Source: JAFCUW01 sp049897565
GTDB taxonomy: Bacteria; Pseudomonadota; Gammaproteobacteria; Burkholderiales; Burkholderiaceae_D
NCBI RefSeq assembly: GCF_049897565.1
Contig: NZ_JAFCWM010000013.1
Span: 62,001-126,000, forward strand
Reading direction: 5' to 3'
Length of the DNA stretch: 64,000 nucleotides
The position numbers and the translations under genes are program-made. The notes below the pieces were generated by a model. The model ran no database searches and was not told the origin of the DNA. It worked only from the letters and a program-made list of their open reading frames with translations. The first letter of the stretch is position 1. Each line of letters starts with the position of its first letter. Below, in pieces: positions 8,553-16,942 of this stretch.

Positions 8553-9434
8553 ATGACCGCAGCAAGAATCAAATCCGTTCAGTGCATTTCGCCCGCCGGG
8601 CTGCACCATATGGCCTACAAGGAGTGGGGCGCGCCCGACAATCCGCGCGTGCTGGTGTGCGTGCACGGGGTCACCCGCGTCGGCGACGACTTCGACGCAC
8701 TGGCGCGGGCGCTGTCCGACCATTACCGCGTGGTGTGCCCCGACGTGGTCGGGCGCGGCCGCTCGGGCAAGCTGGGCAACCCGCAGCTGTACCAGATTCC
8801 GCAGTACGTCAGCGACATGGTCACCCTGATCGCGCGCGTGACCGCACACTCCGACGAGACCGGCCAGGTCGACTGGTTCGGCACGTCGATGGGCGGACTG
8901 ATCGGCATGGCGCTCGCTTCGCTGCCCGGCAATCCGATCGGCAAGCTCGTTCTCAACGACATCGGCCCGACGCTCGATCCGGTCGCGCTGCAGCGCATCG
9001 GCGACTATATCGGCCAGGATCTGCGCTTTGCCAGCTTCGCCGAAGGGGCCGCCTTCGTGCGCGAGGTATCGGCCTCGTTCGGCACCCATACCGACGAGCA
9101 ATGGCACAAGCTGGCCGCCGACGTGCTGCGCGAAGGCGGCGACGGCCAGTGGGTGCGCCACTACGACATGGGCGTGGCCGTGCCGCTGCGCGGCGCCACT
9201 GCCGACAAGGCCAAGGCCGACGAAGCGGCGCTGTGGGCGGCCTACGACGCGATCCGCTGCCCGACCTTGCTGGTGCGCGGCGCCAATTCGGACCTGCTGT
9301 CGCGCGCGACGGCCGAGCAGATGCTCAAGCGCGGACCGCACCCGCAGCTGGTCGAAATCGCCGACACCGGCCACGCGCCAACCTTCATTAACGCTGACCA
9401 GATTGCGATCGCACGCAAGTTCCTGGTCGGCTAA
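8553..9434 (+). CDS. Alpha/beta hydrolase
   Basis: 293 residues from ATG 8553, preceded by GGGAG; an in-frame TTG at 8535 is rejected. The fold is clear: oxyanion-region VHGVTRVGDDF, nucleophile GTSMGG, acid Asp in RGANSDLLS and His in DTGHAPTF. It is cytoplasmic, without a signal peptide. Being divergent from bdhA suggests a possible role in 3-hydroxybutyrate ester or oligomer hydrolysis, but that is inference from position only. A RidA-family gene follows after 24 bases and is likely cotranscribed. Confidence 0.8.
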   Translation: MTAARIKSVQCISPAGLHHMAYKEWGAPDNPRVLVCVHGVTRVGDDFDALARALSDHYRVVCPDVVGRGRSGKLGNPQLYQIPQYVSDMVTLIARVTAHSDETGQVDWFGTSMGGLIGMALASLPGNPIGKLVLNDIGPTLDPVALQRIGDYIGQDLRFASFAEGAAFVREVSASFGTHTDEQWHKLAADVLREGGDGQWVRHYDMGVAVPLRGATADKAKADEAALWAAYDAIRCPTLLVRGANSDLLSRATAEQMLKRGPHPQLVEIADTGHAPTFINADQIAIARKFLVG

Positions 9435-9458
9435 AACAACAAAAGGCTTTTGAATACC

Positions 9459-9809
9459 ATGGAAATTACCCGACTGCACGTAGGCAAGCGATTGTCCGAA
9501 GTGGCGATCCACAACGCAACTGTGTACGTGGCCGGCCAGATTGCCGACGACACCACCGCCGACATTGGCGGCCAGACGCGCGAAGTGCTGGCCCACGTCG
9601 ACCGCTTGCTGGCCGAGGCCGGCAGCGACAAGAGTTGCATATTGATGTGCCAGATCTACATCGCCGACATGGCCGATTTTCCCGGCATGAACGACGTGTG
9701 GGACGAATGGGTGCCAAGCGGCCACACGCCGCCGCGCGCGACGGTCGAAGCGAAGTTGGCCAATCCGGCCTGCCTGGTCGAAATCGTCGTCACCGCGGCA
9801 TTGCGCTGA
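9459..9809 (+). CDS. RidA/YjgF/UK114 family protein
   Basis: 116 residues, usual for the family. It has the VYVAGQIADD strand, LLAEAGSDKSCIL, the IYIADMADFPGMNDVW block and PPRATVEAKLANPACLVEI, in which the conserved Arg (in PPRATV) binds the substrate carboxylate. RidA proteins deaminate reactive enamine/imine intermediates of amino acid metabolism; this one lacks some archetypal RidA residues and may be another Rid subgroup. ATG 9459 is preferred over TTG 9450 because AAAGG is spaced correctly only for it. Confidence 0.85.
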   Translation: MEITRLHVGKRLSEVAIHNATVYVAGQIADDTTADIGGQTREVLAHVDRLLAEAGSDKSCILMCQIYIADMADFPGMNDVWDEWVPSGHTPPRATVEAKLANPACLVEIVVTAALR

Positions 9810-9816
9810 ATTCCCC

Positions 9817-12072
9817 GTGGTAGCAATTGCCGCGCTGGGCAGCGCAACAGCTGAACTCGTACAAGGCCTCGGACCCGAGGACGCCGCGCGCGTACAGGCA
9901 GCGCTGGCCTACGCCAGCGAAGTCTACCAGGACAGCGTGTGCAGTTCCGGCCAGGGCGCGCTCGAGTTCTCGGTCGGCGTCGCCAGCACCCTGGCGTTTC
10001 TGCGCAGCGACGCCGAAACGCGCATAGCCGGCCTGCTGTTCGAGCTGGCGGTGATCGATCCGGCTGCCGCCGGCGGGCTCGAAACGCGCTTCGGCAAGGA
10101 AGCGACCGACCTCGTCACCGGCGTGCGCCAGCTGATGCGCCTGCGCGACATGACGGTCGGCCACCAGGTCGCCGGTCCGCAGACCGGCCGGCTTGCCAAG
10201 GGCGCCGCCCAGCAGGCGGTGGCCCAGGTCGAAACCTTGCGCAAGATGCTGCTGGCCATGGCCACCGACATGCGCGTGGTGCTGGTGCGGCTGGCCTCGT
10301 GCGTGACCACCTTGCGCTACTTTGCCGAACTGCGGCTGTTCAACGAGATGACGCGTGCGTACGGGCGCGAGACGATGGACCTGTACGCGCCGCTCGCCAA
10401 CCGGCTCGGCATCTGGCAACTGAAGTGGGAGCTGGAAGACCTGTCGTTCCGCTTCCTGGAACCGGAAACGTACCGCCGCATTGCCAAGATGCTCGAAGAA
10501 AAGCGCATGATGCGCGAAGGCTTCGTGCAGTCGGCCATCACGCGGCTGGAGAATGAACTGGCCGCGGCCGGCATCAAGGCCGAGGTATTCGGCCGGCCCA
10601 AGCACATCTACAGCATCTGGAACAAGATGCGCGGCAAGGAGCTCGACTTCACCGAGTTGTACGACGTGCGCGCGTTTCGCGTGATCGTCGAGGACGACCG
10701 CACCTGCTACGCGGTGCTCGGCCTGGTGCACAACATCTGGACGCCTATCCCGAAAGAATTCGACGACTACATCTCGCGGCCGAAGCCGAACGGCTACCAG
10801 TCGCTGCACACGGTGGTGACCGCCGACGACGGCCGGCCGCTGGAAGTGCAGATCCGCACCCAGGAAATGCACAACTTTGCCGAGTACGGCATCGCCGCGC
10901 ACTGGCGCTACAAGGAAGAGGGCGGCTCGAACTTCAAGGGCCAGAAGTACGACGAGAAGATCGCCTGGCTGCGCCAGCTGCTGGCGTGGAAGACCGACGT
11001 CGCCGACGCCGTCGTCGGGCAAGACGACATCCAGCGCGAGTGGGTCGAAAAGCTCAAGTCGGCGACCCTGGACGATCGCATTTTCGTGCTGACGCCGCAG
11101 GCGCGGGTGCTCGAGTTGCCGGTCGGCGCCACGCCGATCGACTTCGCCTACCACCTGCACAGCGAAGTGGGCCACCGTTGCCGCGGCGCCCGCGTCGACG
11201 GCGTGATGGTGCCGCTCAACACGGCGCTGCGCAATGGCCAGACGGTGGAAATCATCACCGCCAAGGGGGCCCCCGGCAGCGCCGGTCCGTCGCGCGACTG
11301 GCTCAGCCCGGAATATACGGTCAGCACGCGCACGCGCGCCAAGGTGCGTGCCTGGTTCCATGCGATCGATCTGGAAGAAACCCTGGCGCACGGCCGCGCC
11401 CTGGTGGAAAAATCGCTGCAGCGCGAAGGCAAGACTGCGGTCAATCTGGACACGCTGGCGCACAAGCTTGGCTTCTCCAAGGTCGACGACTTGTTCGTGT
11501 CGGTCGGCAAGGAAGAATTCAGCCTGCGCCATGTCGAGCAGGCGCTGCACGATACCGGCGAAGTGGTGGTGCCGGACGACGAGGTTGTGCTCGGCAAGAG
11601 CCGGGCCTCGAGCGTCGAGTCTGGCGCCAAGTCGGGCGTGCTGGTGGTTGGCACCGAAGGGCTGATGACGGCGCTGGCCAAGTGCTGCCGGCCGGCGCCG
11701 CCCGACGGCATCGTCGGCTTCGTCACGCGCGGCAAGGGCGTCTCGATTCACCGCGCCAACTGCAAGAACTTTGCCGAGATGCGCACCAAGGCGCCGGAGC
11801 GGGTGATCCACACGGACTGGGGGCGGGCCGGGCAGGACACTGTGTATCCGGTCGACGTGTTCATCCTCGCAGGCGACCGCCAGGGCTTGCTGCGCGATAT
11901 CTCCGAGGTGTTTTCGCGCGAGAAAATCAACGTCATCGGCGTGAATACGGCGACCACCAAGGGCCAGGCGCGCATGACGTTTACGGCGGAGATCAGTTCC
12001 ACCGCGCAGCTGCAGAAGGCGCTGCTGGCCATCGGCGAAGTCACCGGCGTGCAGGAAGCGCGCCGGCATTGA
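9817..12072 (+). CDS. relA: GTP pyrophosphokinase RelA (ppGpp synthetase I)
   Basis: 751 residues, the size of RelA. The N-terminal hydrolase-like domain lacks the His-Asp metal pair (AGLLFELAVIDP in its place), so it is inactive. The synthetase domain carries the EFDD motif (about residues 313-316, KEFDDYISRPKPNGYQSLHT), the acidic form that marks monofunctional RelA; bifunctional SpoT/Rel has RxKD. A TGS domain (RVLELPVGATPIDFAYHLH), a CCRPAPPDGI zinc-finger/CC region and a C-terminal ACT/RRM domain follow. It makes (p)ppGpp on stalled ribosomes. The GTG start, 8 bases after the RidA stop, has no good ribosome-binding site, so coupling is likely. Confidence 0.93.
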   Translation: MVAIAALGSATAELVQGLGPEDAARVQAALAYASEVYQDSVCSSGQGALEFSVGVASTLAFLRSDAETRIAGLLFELAVIDPAAAGGLETRFGKEATDLVTGVRQLMRLRDMTVGHQVAGPQTGRLAKGAAQQAVAQVETLRKMLLAMATDMRVVLVRLASCVTTLRYFAELRLFNEMTRAYGRETMDLYAPLANRLGIWQLKWELEDLSFRFLEPETYRRIAKMLEEKRMMREGFVQSAITRLENELAAAGIKAEVFGRPKHIYSIWNKMRGKELDFTELYDVRAFRVIVEDDRTCYAVLGLVHNIWTPIPKEFDDYISRPKPNGYQSLHTVVTADDGRPLEVQIRTQEMHNFAEYGIAAHWRYKEEGGSNFKGQKYDEKIAWLRQLLAWKTDVADAVVGQDDIQREWVEKLKSATLDDRIFVLTPQARVLELPVGATPIDFAYHLHSEVGHRCRGARVDGVMVPLNTALRNGQTVEIITAKGAPGSAGPSRDWLSPEYTVSTRTRAKVRAWFHAIDLEETLAHGRALVEKSLQREGKTAVNLDTLAHKLGFSKVDDLFVSVGKEEFSLRHVEQALHDTGEVVVPDDEVVLGKSRASSVESGAKSGVLVVGTEGLMTALAKCCRPAPPDGIVGFVTRGKGVSIHRANCKNFAEMRTKAPERVIHTDWGRAGQDTVYPVDVFILAGDRQGLLRDISEVFSREKINVIGVNTATTKGQARMTFTAEISSTAQLQKALLAIGEVTGVQEARRH

Positions 12073-12084
12073 CCTCGCACGGCC

Positions 12085-12146
12085 GGGGTCAGGTCTGACA
12101 TTCGACCATTTCAGCGACAAAATGTCCGAATGTCAGACCTGACCCC
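12085..12146. repeat. REP/REPIN-like inverted repeat, copy 1
   Basis: Two perfect 20-base arms, GGGGTCAGGTCTGACAT... at 12085-12104 and its reverse complement at 12127-12146, enclose 22 bases in which CATTT/AAATG can pair again. It lies 12 bases after relA and 17 before mlaE, so it could act as a terminator or mRNA-stabilising hairpin. Two related elements occur at 43247 and 49751. Confidence 0.85.
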
Positions 12147-12163
12147 TGGGTTATCATTCGGGC

Positions 12164-12955
12164 ATGCGCGCCAATTCCTTCCTTTACACCAAGCCGAGCC
12201 AGTGGGGCCGATGGGCCACGCACAAGGCCGCCAGTTGGTGGCGAATGCTGTTTCTCGGCGCGATTGCCCTGGTGCTGGCGTTCTCGCCGTCGACCTACAC
12301 GCGCGCGCACCGTGTCGCCACCGCGCGCCAGATCTACCTAGGCGCCTGGCAAGTGCTGCCGTGGTTCACCGCGCTGTCGGCGCTGGTCAGCCTGGTGATC
12401 ATCCGCATTGTGCTGGTCACCGCGTTCAGCTACGGGCTGTCCGGCTTCGCGCTCGAGATGGTGGTGCGCGTGCTGGTGCTGGAACTGATTCCGCTGTCGG
12501 CCGCGCTGTTTGTCGCACTGCGCGCCGGCATGGCGTTCAACACGGCCGCGCTCGAACCGCTGGCCGCCGATCAATCGTCCGATGCCGCATGGCGCCTGCG
12601 GCGCGATCTGGTGGCCGAAGTGTCCGGCAACGCGTTCGCCGTGTTGACGCTGGCCATGGTCAGCAGCGTCGTCGTGCTGGTGCTGGCCTATCTGAACGTT
12701 TACGGCCTGTCGCCATATGGCGTGGACGACTACACGCGCACCGTCGGCCGTGTCTTCGAACCGGCCGTGACGGTCGGTTTCGCCATCAAGACGGTGCTGT
12801 TCGGCCTGGCCGTGGCGGTGATTCCGGCCGCCGCGATCCTCGAAATCCAGCGCTTCGGGCGCGACTCCACTTCCACCATGCAGCCGGGCGCGGTGCGCCT
12901 GTTGTTCGTGCTGCTGGTCATCGAGGCCGGCTCGCTGGCCGTCAAATATTTCTGA
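12164..12955 (+). CDS. MlaE/YrbE-type ABC transporter permease
   Basis: 263 residues with about five to six membrane spans. The central VLVLELIPLSAALFVALRAGMAFNTA is the diagnostic MlaE stretch (around residues 105-130). MlaE permeases move phospholipids or other lipids between the two membranes. It is followed after 13 bases by an MCE-domain protein and an overlapping lipoprotein gene, which supports one export/import machine. No MlaF-type ATPase gene lies in the cluster. Start ATG 12164 follows the inverted-repeat element directly. Confidence 0.82.
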   Translation: MRANSFLYTKPSQWGRWATHKAASWWRMLFLGAIALVLAFSPSTYTRAHRVATARQIYLGAWQVLPWFTALSALVSLVIIRIVLVTAFSYGLSGFALEMVVRVLVLELIPLSAALFVALRAGMAFNTAALEPLAADQSSDAAWRLRRDLVAEVSGNAFAVLTLAMVSSVVVLVLAYLNVYGLSPYGVDDYTRTVGRVFEPAVTVGFAIKTVLFGLAVAVIPAAAILEIQRFGRDSTSTMQPGAVRLLFVLLVIEAGSLAVKYF

Positions 12956-12968
12956 GAGAATGCAACCC

Positions 12969-13898
12969 ATGACCATACCCGAGCCAGAATCGCCGCCCAA
13001 AGTCGAGGTCAAGGCCGTCATCCTGCTGGTGCTGATGGTGTCGCTGGTGACCGGCTTCCTGCTGTACGTGATGTACGCGCGCGGCGTGTTCGAAGTCACC
13101 CAGCGCCTGGTGCTGGTGTCGGACGACTCCGAAGGGGTGCGGCCAGGCATGGATATGACCTTCACCGGCTTTCCGATCGGCCGCGTCAGCCAGGTCGAGC
13201 TTGCGCCGGACGGCAAGGCGCGCATTCTGCTCGACGTGCCGAAAAAGGATGCCAAGTGGCTGCGCATATCGAGTGTCTTCACGCTTGAGCGCGGTCTTGT
13301 CGGCGAGACGCGGATCAAGGCTTACAGCGGTATCCTCACCGATCCACCGTTGCCCGACGGCGCCGAGCGCACTGTGCTGCGCGGCGACACGGCCGCCGAA
13401 ATTCCGCGCCTGGTCGCCACCGCGCGCTCGCTGCTGGAAAACCTCGAATCGATGACGCGCAGCGATTCGAGCATCAATGCCAGCCTGGCCAACGTGCAGG
13501 CCGCCACGGCGCGCTTTGCCGGCAAGTACGGCTTGCTCGGCGGCGCCCTCGGCAGCGACGAAGAGGCGAAAAAGCTGATGATCACACTCGACCGCGTCAA
13601 CGCCTTGCTGGCCAATGCCGACAAGCGCGTGTTCGGCAAGAATGGTGTCATGGACGAGACCCAGGCTGCCGTCATCCAGCTCAATGTTGTACTGAAAGAC
13701 GCCAGCGATACGTTGAAAAAAGTCGACGCCGTGCTGGTCGAAGCCCAGGCGGTCGGCAAGAATGCGCGCGTGGCCACCGATGACCTCGGTGCGCTGCGTG
13801 CCGAGGTGGACAGCAGCCTGCGCAAGGTCACGCGGCTGGTCGACGAAATCAACCGCAAGTGGCCTTTTGCCAAAAAGACGGAGCTGAAACTGCCATGA
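12969..13898 (+). CDS. MCE/MlaD-family lipid-binding protein
   Basis: 309 residues from ATG 12969, which has GAGAGA nine bases upstream; ATG 12960 in frame is possible. One membrane anchor (about residues 12-36) is followed by one MCE domain (GVRPGMDMTFTGFPIGRVSQVELAPDGKARILLDV) and a long alpha-helical tail (150-305) that probably assembles as a hexameric tunnel. It should be the periplasmic substrate-binding part that works with the MlaE permease upstream. Confidence 0.85.
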   Translation: MTIPEPESPPKVEVKAVILLVLMVSLVTGFLLYVMYARGVFEVTQRLVLVSDDSEGVRPGMDMTFTGFPIGRVSQVELAPDGKARILLDVPKKDAKWLRISSVFTLERGLVGETRIKAYSGILTDPPLPDGAERTVLRGDTAAEIPRLVATARSLLENLESMTRSDSSINASLANVQAATARFAGKYGLLGGALGSDEEAKKLMITLDRVNALLANADKRVFGKNGVMDETQAAVIQLNVVLKDASDTLKKVDAVLVEAQAVGKNARVATDDLGALRAEVDSSLRKVTRLVDEINRKWPFAKKTELKLP

Positions 13899-14530
13899 AC
13901 AAGACCCTTTCCGCGGCCCTGATCGCGCTGGTGCTGGCCGGCTGCGCGAGCAAACCGGTCGAGCCATCGTGGCGCAGCAACGCCGTCAGCGCGCTCGATA
14001 GTTTTCGCGATGCCTACCTGAAGGGCGACACCAGCATTGCCGCCAGCGACTTCGCCCGCGCGCGCTCCGAACTGGCCAGCACCGGCCGCGCCGACATGGT
14101 CGCCCACGCCGAGCTGGTGCGCTGCGCCGTGTACACCGCCAGCCTGGTGGTGGGCGAATGCAGCGGTTTCGCCGCGCTGGCGGGCGACGCCACGCCGGCC
14201 GAGCGCGCCTACGCCGCCTACCTCGCCGGCCAGTGGCGGGGACTCGACGTGACGCTGCTGCCGGAGCAGCACCAGGTCATCGCGCGCGGCGGTCCGCTCG
14301 CTGGCGTTGCCGATCCGCTGTCGCGGCTGGTTGCCGCCGGCGCCATGCTGCAGGCGGGACGCACCGCGCCACCCGACATCGTCATCGCCGTCGACACCGC
14401 GTCGAGCCAGGGCTGGCGCCGGCCGCTGCTGATGTGGCTGGGCGTGTCCGAGCAGCGCGCGCGCGCCGCCGGCGACACCGCCGAAGTGGAGCGCATCCAG
14501 CGCCGCATCGCGCTGGCGTCGTCAAAGTGA
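13895..14530 (+). CDS. Lipoprotein of the Mla-like cluster
   Basis: 211 residues. The ATG overlaps the MCE gene stop (ATGA), so the two are translationally coupled. The lipobox LVLAGC sits at residues 13-18, marking a membrane-anchored lipoprotein. The rest is Ala-rich and alpha-helical with no motif I recognise. Because it is coupled to MlaE/MlaD it is likely an accessory outer-membrane or periplasmic component, but it does not look like MlaC, MlaA or PqiC at motif level. Confidence 0.75.
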   Translation: MNKTLSAALIALVLAGCASKPVEPSWRSNAVSALDSFRDAYLKGDTSIAASDFARARSELASTGRADMVAHAELVRCAVYTASLVVGECSGFAALAGDATPAERAYAAYLAGQWRGLDVTLLPEQHQVIARGGPLAGVADPLSRLVAAGAMLQAGRTAPPDIVIAVDTASSQGWRRPLLMWLGVSEQRARAAGDTAEVERIQRRIALASSK

Positions 14531-14537
14531 AGTGCCA

Positions 14538-15875
14538 ATGAAGATTTCCAGGATTCTGCACGCAGGCTATGTTTTCGAACATGGCGGCACGACGATCGCG
14601 TTCGATCCGATATTCGAAAATCCCTTCAGCCGCAATTGCCACGCTTTTCCCGATGTGCGCTTCGATCTTCAGCAGATCGGCCAGCTGAAGCTCGATGCGG
14701 TGTTTATCTCGCATTTTCATGACGATCATTGCTCGCTCGAGAGCCTGGATCACCTTGATCGAAATACTCCGCTGTATATCTACTGCCTGTTCGACGAACT
14801 GTTCGCCATGGTCAGGGAACTGGGCTTCGCCAACGTCGAGCAGTTGAAGACGAATGTACCGGTCGTTGTCGGGCCGTTCGACGTAATTCCGCGCGAAGCG
14901 CTTGATGCGGATGTCGACTCGATGTTTCAGGTCAAGGCGGGTGGATTGAATGTGCTCAATGTCGTCGATTCGTGGATCGATCCCGACGCACTGGTGCTGC
15001 TCGCGCGCGATGCGCCGTGGGACATCGTGCTGTGGCCATTTCAGACGATGCGCGAAATCGACGTGCTGTCGCCATCGCGCGCTTCGCCCGCGCCCACTGA
15101 ATTGCCGGCCGAATGGTTCGAACAGCTCAGGCTGTTAAATCCGCGCTACGTGGTGCCCAGTTCGTGCCAGTTCCAGCAGGAGCCCTGGTCCTGGTACAAC
15201 CAGGCGTTTTTCCCGATTGCCTATCGCCAGTTTCAACAGGAAGTCGAGGCTGCGCTGCCCGGCGTGCAGGTGGTGCGGATGAATCCCTCGGTATCGATGG
15301 AGTTGGACGCCGATACGTTGACGCCCTCTGCGCCGCTTGGCTGGGTCGTGCCGGTCGGCGAGCAGGACGTTGATTATCGATACGATCCTGGCGCGAAGGC
15401 GCCGCCGACGGCGGAAATCGCGCGTCGCTTTTCGCCATTGGGCGACGCGCAGGCCGAGCGGGTATTCGACTACTGCCGGTCCGGCCTGCTGGAAAAATAC
15501 CGTGCGATGGAGCTGCCCGAGGACAGCTTTTTTGAAAATGCGCGCATCTGGCGCTTATCGGTTTTCGCCCATACGGGCGCGGAGTCGCAATTTCATTATC
15601 GGCTCGAGGGCGACGCCATCACTGTGCTGCCTGGCGCGGTCGATCGCCTGGCGTGGACCACCGAAGTGCCGATTTCAAAATTCTACGCGGCGCTGGAATT
15701 GGGCGAGTCGCTCACGTCGATGTACATGCGGATCAACGACGCGGTGTTCGCCGCCGATATCGAAGCCGATCAGGCGGCGGCCGACATCGTCGACGATCCG
15801 CTGATTCGCTGCCTGTTCAACGATGTCTTCGGCGCTTACCAGGCCGCGCAATTGCGCCGGCTGAAGGATCGTTAA
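14538..15875 (+). CDS. Metallo-beta-lactamase-fold hydrolase
   Basis: 445 residues from ATG 14538; a GTG at 14532 is also in frame. The metal motif HFHDDH stands at residues about 59-64, preceded by a strand with DAVFISH, as in UlaG-like enzymes. N-terminal ISRILHAGYVFEHGGTTIAFDPIF fits the family opening. The region past residue 260 is an additional domain that I cannot name. It is cytoplasmic and starts 7 bases after the lipoprotein stop, so it may share that operon. The substrate is unknown. Confidence 0.72.
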   Translation: MKISRILHAGYVFEHGGTTIAFDPIFENPFSRNCHAFPDVRFDLQQIGQLKLDAVFISHFHDDHCSLESLDHLDRNTPLYIYCLFDELFAMVRELGFANVEQLKTNVPVVVGPFDVIPREALDADVDSMFQVKAGGLNVLNVVDSWIDPDALVLLARDAPWDIVLWPFQTMREIDVLSPSRASPAPTELPAEWFEQLRLLNPRYVVPSSCQFQQEPWSWYNQAFFPIAYRQFQQEVEAALPGVQVVRMNPSVSMELDADTLTPSAPLGWVVPVGEQDVDYRYDPGAKAPPTAEIARRFSPLGDAQAERVFDYCRSGLLEKYRAMELPEDSFFENARIWRLSVFAHTGAESQFHYRLEGDAITVLPGAVDRLAWTTEVPISKFYAALELGESLTSMYMRINDAVFAADIEADQAAADIVDDPLIRCLFNDVFGAYQAAQLRRLKDR

Positions 15876-15924
15876 CCGTCCTGGAGCGCGACCGCAAAGG
15901 TTTGTCACTCCTGTGTTGTGCCGT

Positions 15925-16276
15925 TTATGGTTTTGCAGCCGGCAATGCAAGTGGCCGGTCCTGTGGAATGGTAGTTTCGGGCTTGCCGCGGCGCGCGCGG
16001 CTTGCGGCGACCACGTCGACACCCAGCAGCGCCAGGCCGAGCATGGTTCCGACCGACGGCGTTGCCAACCAGCGCAGCGGCTGGCCCGGCACCTCGGATG
16101 GCTCCTCCGGCTGCGGATCGGACTGTGCCGCAAGCCGCTGCCTGATCACTTCGGGCTCGCCGGCCAACATGGGCACCATTTCACGGGTAACTGCGGCAAT
16201 GTCCTGCGATCCTCTGCTAGAGAGCCAGTTGCCGTCGCGCACGCCGTTTCCCAGCCAGTTTTTTGAGCGCGCTCAT
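15925..16276 (-). pseudogene. Small membrane protein gene with apparent +1 frameshift
   Basis: On the minus strand a strong GGAGG (16282-16286) precedes ATG 16276, but the frame MSALKKLAGK... stops after 19 codons. If one base is removed from the run of six T (six A in the coding strand) at 16259-16264, the product becomes MSALKNWLGNGVRDGNWLSS... and runs for 116 residues to the TAA at 15925, with one membrane span (LATPSVGTMLGLALLGVDVV) near the C-terminus. The 352-base length (3n+1) fits one extra base. It may be a real mutation, slippage, or a sequencing error. No family is recognised. Confidence 0.55.
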
Positions 16277-16472
16277 GGCATCCTCCGATTGACATACTTC
16301 TCCATACAGAGTTGGCCGGCCATTGTTCAGTTCCTTGACATTCGACCGACGTATGTCGGCGTCCTTGCGACACAAGACATTGAAGTTGCCGAGACCTGTG
16401 TGTCGCCACCGATCCGGTGATCGTCAACGGTGAAATGGTCGCGGAATATCACAAGCTGTTGGCTCGGCGGCA

Positions 16473-16886
16473 CTAACTGACGTTGGCGATCGTTGCCTGC
16501 ATGATCGCCACCACTTTCCATTCCGCGCCCGTCAGCGCCCGCACTTCGCCGGTGCACACTGTCAGCTGTTTGCCGGCGTTGACCACTTTGCCGATCGCGA
16601 GGAAACGTTCGCCCACTGCCGGCCGCACGAAGTTGACCTTGAATTCGGCGGTGACGACCTCGCACCCGGGCGGTGCCAGGCTCAGCGCAGCGTAGCCGCA
16701 GGCATTGTCGACGATGGTGGTGATAGCGCCGGCATGGACGAAACCGTGCTGCTGCGCGACGTGGGTCGAGAACGGCAGCGCAATATGCACCTCGCCATCG
16801 GCAACCGAAACGAGTTCGGCGCCGAGCGTTGCCATCAAACCCTGCGCGTTGAAACTGAGCGAGATTCGCTCGTGCATGTCATTCAT
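16473..16886 (-). CDS. PaaI-family hotdog thioesterase
   Basis: 137 residues, the usual size of the hotdog fold. QQHGFVHAGAITTIVDNACGYAAL holds the helix and the catalytic-region HxG and D typical of PaaI/YdiI-type acyl-CoA thioesterases; EFKVNFVRPAVGERFLAIGKVV is the matching beta-sheet half. ATG 16886 is used; a second ATG three codons on is possible. It is the last gene of a probable CDF-flavoprotein-thioesterase operon on the minus strand. The acyl substrate is unknown. Confidence 0.85.
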   Translation of the reverse strand: MNDMHERISLSFNAQGLMATLGAELVSVADGEVHIALPFSTHVAQQHGFVHAGAITTIVDNACGYAALSLAPPGCEVVTAEFKVNFVRPAVGERFLAIGKVVNAGKQLTVCTGEVRALTGAEWKVVAIMQATIANVS

Positions 16887-16942
16887 GTGGAATAGCCCGG
16901 CCGCGGCAGTTGACGTGAGCTGGCCAGTATAGCAACGTCGGC

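Noticed and set aside
9790..12120. Long open frame antisense to relA
   Set aside because: Same GC artefact; the relA motifs on the plus strand are unambiguous.
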